Shown in pieces: positions 5,685 to 7,555 of a stretch of 7,555 bases of DNA. The translations under genes and the position numbers were made by a program. The number at the start of each line of letters is the position of its first letter. The stretch's first letter is position 1. Under the pieces are notes generated by a model, which was not told the origin of the DNA, ran no database searches, and saw nothing but the letters and a program-made list of their open reading frames with translations. Origin of the DNA: Bacteroidota bacterium (GTDB lineage Bacteria; Bacteroidota; Bacteroidia; Chitinophagales; Chitinophagaceae); the NCBI GenBank assembly GCA_023429365.1, contig JAEYVW010000272.1, positions 1-7,555 of the forward strand. Direction: 5' to 3'.

Positions 5685-7469
5685 TTATTCATACAGGTCG
5701 CCATGGGAAGCGAGTATTTCACGATACTTATTAAAAAGTTTGGTTTTCGAAATAAATCCAACAAATTTCCGGTCACTGTCAAGTACCGGTAAATGCCAGC
5801 TCTGCGTGGTGTCGAACTTATCCATTACCTCGTGCATTTTTTGATTGATGTTTATAGTGGCCGCGGGTTTTTTCAGTAACGACTCTATCGGTAGACTATC
5901 GAATAGCTCAGGTTGAAATAAATAGTGCTTGATATCGTTAAGTTCTATGATTCCGGCAAAATGACCGGTGGCGTTTTTAACAGCAAAGACATTTTTCTTG
6001 CTTTTCTTGATTAGTTCTACCAGGTCACCCAGTTTGTAATCAATAGGAATTACTTCAAGCTGATCCTGAAGCAGCTCCTCAAGTCTCATGGATGTGAGAA
6101 TATTTTTTTCTTTCCGATGGGTAAAAATTTGTCCTTCCAGCGCAAGTTGCTTTGTTTCCATTGAAAATGGCTCATAGCTTTTAACGATAAAAAAAGAAAT
6201 GGACGAAACAAGCATGAGTGGGATAAATAGTTCATAGCCATTTGTGATCTCGGCGATTAAGAAGATAGCTGACAAGGGGCAGTACATCACGCCACTGAGT
6301 ACACCAGCCATACCTACCAGGCTGAAGTTACCTTCCGGCATTTTTAGCCAGCCTGTAATGTTGATAAGTTTGGATAAGAAATATCCAAGGAATGCTCCAG
6401 CGAATAAAGAAGGTGCAAAGTTGCCGCCGTTGCCGCCGCTACCTATTGTAATGGCGGCAGCAATAGGTTTCAACAGAACGATCAAGCCGGCAAATATTAC
6501 CAGGGACCAATTTTCATCCAGGAAACTCAGCATGATATTGTTATCATTTAACAAACCGGGATTTCCTCCTGCCACCTCCTTCACAACATCGTAGCCCTCA
6601 CCAAATAGTGGTGGGAAAAAGAAGTATAAGCTAACGAGAAATAAACCACCAATTATCGCCTTGGCATAGGGATTTAATTTCCAGGCATGGATCTTTTTCT
6701 CTGACTTTTTAAAAACCCGGGCATAATACAAGGCTGTAAAGCCCGCCATAACGCCGAGAAGAATATACAGGGGCACATTGCGGTAATTGAAATTTTCCTG
6801 AAGGATAAAATTGAAAAGAAATGATTCCTGCAGGATGATGCGCGAGCATAAGGCACCTACCACAGATGAGATGATAAGCGGGATAAAATAACTTACGACA
6901 ATAGCCTCGGTAAGCAATACTTCGATAGCAAAAATAACACCTGCGATAGGGGCATTGAATACTGCTGCAATACCAGCGGCTGCGCCACACCCGATCAGTA
7001 GTGTGCGCTCCCGGTAGTCAAGATCGCTTATGCGGGCAATATTGGAACCGATAGCCGAGCCTGTCGATACGATGGGGGATTCGAGACCGGCGGAACCTCC
7101 GAGTCCAACCGTGAATGAACTTGTGATCACGTGCTGGTAGGTGTGACGCAGCGCAATAAATGAAGATCTGCCAGCTATAGCGCGAAGGACCATGGCAATG
7201 CCTCTTTCAAAGTATCCGCCAAAAAACCTTTTTACAATAATTACTGTTATCAGCAATGCTGCCACAGGAAAAAACAAGTAGGCATAACGACTTATATCCA
7301 TTTCTTTAATCGACACCTGGAGGTGATGCACCAGTGTTTTTAATAATACAGCAGTCAATCCCGAAGCCAGTCCGACCAAAGTGGCAATGATGATAATATA
7401 TTGTACGCGGCTGATCTTTGTACGAAGGAAGAGAATAATATATTGGTATGGCTTTTTTAATAAACGCAT
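5685..7469 (-). CDS. ClC-family chloride channel/transporter with tandem CBS domains
   Basis: A 594-residue ClC anion transporter of the inner membrane: a multi-helix core (about 20-430) plus two cytoplasmic CBS domains (about 473-519 and 530-585), which in relatives often bind adenine nucleotides and regulate transport. Core signatures are AGLESP (127-132), equivalent to the GREGP motif with the gating glutamate at Glu130; FNAPIAGVIFAIEV (171-184); and GGNFAP (348-353), equivalent to GxFxP. Some key positions differ from E. coli ClC-ec1. The internal proton glutamate (Glu203) aligns with Val184, as in animal Cl- channels. The GSGIP serine loop reads ERGIA (88-92). The residue aligned with central Tyr445 appears to be Glu438. 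A passive channel or an exchanger with an altered proton route are both possible, and the substrate could be Cl-, another halide or nitrate. The ATG at 7467-7469 leaves a normal N-terminus before the first helix. Confidence 0.93.
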   Translation of the reverse strand: MRLLKKPYQYIILFLRTKISRVQYIIIIATLVGLASGLTAVLLKTLVHHLQVSIKEMDISRYAYLFFPVAALLITVIIVKRFFGGYFERGIAMVLRAIAGRSSFIALRHTYQHVITSSFTVGLGGSAGLESPIVSTGSAIGSNIARISDLDYRERTLLIGCGAAAGIAAVFNAPIAGVIFAIEVLLTEAIVVSYFIPLIISSVVGALCSRIILQESFLFNFILQENFNYRNVPLYILLGVMAGFTALYYARVFKKSEKKIHAWKLNPYAKAIIGGLFLVSLYFFFPPLFGEGYDVVKEVAGGNPGLLNDNNIMLSFLDENWSLVIFAGLIVLLKPIAAAITIGSGGNGGNFAPSLFAGAFLGYFLSKLINITGWLKMPEGNFSLVGMAGVLSGVMYCPLSAIFLIAEITNGYELFIPLMLVSSISFFIVKSYEPFSMETKQLALEGQIFTHRKEKNILTSMRLEELLQDQLEVIPIDYKLGDLVELIKKSKKNVFAVKNATGHFAGIIELNDIKHYLFQPELFDSLPIESLLKKPAATININQKMHEVMDKFDTTQSWHLPVLDSDRKFVGFISKTKLFNKYREILASHGDLYE

Positions 7470-7474
7470 ATTGT

Positions 7475-7514
7475 CTATCGGAAATAAATAATAAGTAAAG
7501 ATAAGCTCCGATAG
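7475..7514. repeat. 7-bp perfect inverted repeat around the ClC promoter
   Basis: CTATCGG (7475-7481) and CCGATAG (7508-7514) form a perfect inverted repeat with a 26-base AT-rich spacer. The spacer holds the possible -7 element, so the arms flank the expected transcription start of the ClC gene. It could be a spaced operator; since the upstream arm may lie outside the transcript, an RNA hairpin is less likely. Chance cannot be excluded for seven bases. Confidence 0.3.
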
Positions 7515-7530
7515 CTAATAGGGAATTCAA
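7496..7530 (-). promoter_or_regulatory. Possible promoter of the ClC gene
   Basis: Read on the minus strand, TATCTTTA (7496-7503) matches the -7 element TAnnTTTG except for the final base and lies 26 bases before the ATG. A TTG (7528-7530) lies 24 bases further upstream, slightly more than the usual spacing. The leader has no Shine-Dalgarno sequence. This is a weak call, placed in the only non-coding sequence available upstream. Confidence 0.35.
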
Positions 7531-7555
7531 CCTACCAGTCAAAAGGTTCAAATGA

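Noticed and set aside
6421..6440. Tandem TTGCCGCCG repeat
   Set aside because: It lies within the ClC gene and simply encodes the Gly/Asn-rich GGNGGN stretch before the GxFxP-type motif, a normal feature there.
1..7555. Defence system, mobile element, CRISPR array, toxin-antitoxin pair or RNA gene
   Set aside because: I looked for direct-repeat arrays, transposase or integrase motifs, tRNA-like cloverleafs and small paired genes and saw none; all long frames are accounted for by known families.

Overview
The window most likely comes from a member of the Bacteroidota, probably the Chitinophagales or a related order. Three things point there. It holds an S46-family dipeptidyl-peptidase and a DUF2480 protein, both typical of that phylum. 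The best promoter matches the Bacteroidota-type -33 TTG / -7 TAnnTTTG pattern. Shine-Dalgarno sequences are weak or absent before the genes. The family assignments come from recognising sequence motifs, not from a database search.

Layout from left to right: (1) the 3' end of an S46 serine exopeptidase gene on the plus strand, cut by the window edge, whose S1-pocket residue suggests the acidic-specific DPP11 type; (2) a 223-bp intergenic stretch with interlocking inverted repeats, an imperfect direct repeat and a good promoter; (3) a PpiD/SurA-like membrane-anchored parvulin foldase on the plus strand, closed by a clear rho-independent terminator; (4) a short DUF2480 gene on the plus strand; (5) a CorA-type Mg/Co channel gene on the minus strand, convergent with DUF2480 and divergent from the next gene; (6) a YihY/BrkB-family six-helix membrane protein on the plus strand; (7) a ClC-family anion transporter with two C-terminal CBS domains on the minus strand, whose stop codon directly abuts the stop of the yihY-like gene. 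The last 86 bases hold only the upstream region of the ClC gene.

No two adjacent genes look like an operon. The three plus-strand genes on the left are separated by a 223-bp gap and by a terminator, and the three on the right alternate in strand. By function, the left part deals with protein turnover and folding in the envelope (exopeptidase, periplasmic chaperone). The right part is a run of inner-membrane proteins for ions (CorA, ClC) or of unknown role (YihY-like). This looks like chromosomal housekeeping sequence: I see no insertion sequence, integrase, phage gene, CRISPR array, tRNA, rRNA or defence system. I found no convincing undescribed multi-gene system. The points most worth a second look are the non-standard ion-pathway residues of the ClC protein, the alternating inverted repeats after the S46 gene, the DPP11-type specificity residue, and the conserved-looking cysteines of the DUF2480 protein.
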